The notes beneath the pieces were generated by a model. The model searched no databases and was not told where the DNA came from. It saw only the letters and a program-made list of their open reading frames with translations. A stretch of 5,613 nucleotides of DNA, taken from positions 1 to 5,613 of the forward strand of contig JALLOL010000171.1 in the NCBI GenBank assembly GCA_027717875.1. The letters are read 5' to 3'. The first letter of the stretch is position 1. Each line of letters starts with the position of its first letter. The position numbers and the translations under genes are program-made. Origin of the DNA: Acidobacteria bacterium AH-259-L09 (lineage in GTDB: Bacteria > Acidobacteriota > UBA6911 > RPQK01). Positions 5,423-5,613 of this stretch are shown here, one piece after another.

Positions 5423-5613
5423 CCGGGAGCCTTTGGCATTCGTTTATACAAAAGCGACCCGAGTCTTGAAAAGGGTCTTCTGGCAATCTTCGAGGGCCAG
5501 CTTATACCCTCTCGGTGAACATCGGAATAATTTTTTGCCGGTGCGTCCGGCCGGGGAGTGCAGCAGTCCCGATTCGCGGCCCTGGTAAAGGAAAGGATGA
5601 CCAATTGTGCAAG
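5423..5613. other. Right-edge stretch with no confidently assigned gene
   Basis: On the minus strand a frame is open from the window edge (first complete codon at 5611) to TAA at 5446-5444. It lies in the same frame as the 40-residue ORF further down, and its translation (ends ...YKLALEDCQKTLFKTRVAFV) has a more protein-like composition than the other frames, but I cannot match it to a family. It may be the C-terminus of an upstream gene. At the far right, AAAGGAAAGG followed by ATG (5597-5599) could instead start a rightward gene; only five codons are visible. I saw no convincing promoter: a perfect TTGACA on the minus strand (5395-5390) has no -10 at the proper distance. Confidence 0.4.

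Noticed and set aside
5537..5551. GCCGG-N5-CCGGC inverted repeat as a terminator
   Set aside because: The T-tract precedes the stem on the plus strand, so neither direction gives a stem followed by U; the stem is only five base pairs.
5304..5604. Plus-strand 94-codon frame (5304-5588) and minus-strand 70-codon frame (5392-5604)
   Set aside because: Both have low-complexity Arg/Ser/Pro/Cys-rich translations with no motif. The plus-strand frame begins over the ribosome-binding site of the FAD gene, and neither has a convincing ribosome-binding site.

Overview
This is a bacterial chromosomal segment of moderate GC with compact gene packing. The only clear RNA-level signals are short hairpins; I see no tRNA, rRNA, CRISPR array, insertion sequence or phage gene. 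The core genes (DUF503, nrnA, truB) are ones many bacterial phyla carry downstream of infB, so they do not name the organism. No lineage can be assigned with confidence from the sequence alone.

Positions 1-2972 hold a leftward operon. In transcription order it contains a DUF503 (YlxP-like) protein, a DHH/DHHA1 phosphoesterase of the NrnA type (TTG start overlapping the previous stop codon), the tRNA pseudouridine-55 synthase TruB, and a Sir2-family NAD-dependent deacylase. A further gene probably begins at 42 through an ATGA overlap and leaves the window. The first three genes are the tail of the widespread nusA-infB-rbfA-truB translation/RNA-maturation cluster. Here rbfA is absent between DUF503 and nrnA, infB is not upstream, and a sirtuin follows truB. 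The shared theme is RNA turnover and tRNA modification, with a protein-deacylating enzyme attached.

Positions 2973-3139 form a divergent intergenic region dense in small symmetric elements. It has a hairpin plus U-tract that reads as an intrinsic terminator towards the leftward operon (possible leader attenuator) and an imperfect palindrome. It also has a good sigma70-type promoter (TGGACA-17-TACAAT) for the rightward gene, with an inverted repeat over its -35. The -10 lies so close to the ATG that the mRNA is probably leaderless.

Positions 3140-4108 encode a rightward zinc-free NADPH:quinone reductase (QOR family). It converges, with 14 bases between the stop codons, on a leftward FAD-dependent amine/amino-acid oxidoreductase (SoxB/DadA type, 4123-5303). 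That gene is intact in every respect except a one-base loss in a run of six G, which shifts the frame after about residue 80.

Positions 5304-5613 are not plainly intergenic. A 40-codon small ORF on the minus strand ends in a GTGA overlap with the start of the FAD gene. Upstream of it, in the same frame, another open frame runs to the window edge. These suggest that the FAD gene belongs to a leftward operon whose upstream member is small or degraded.
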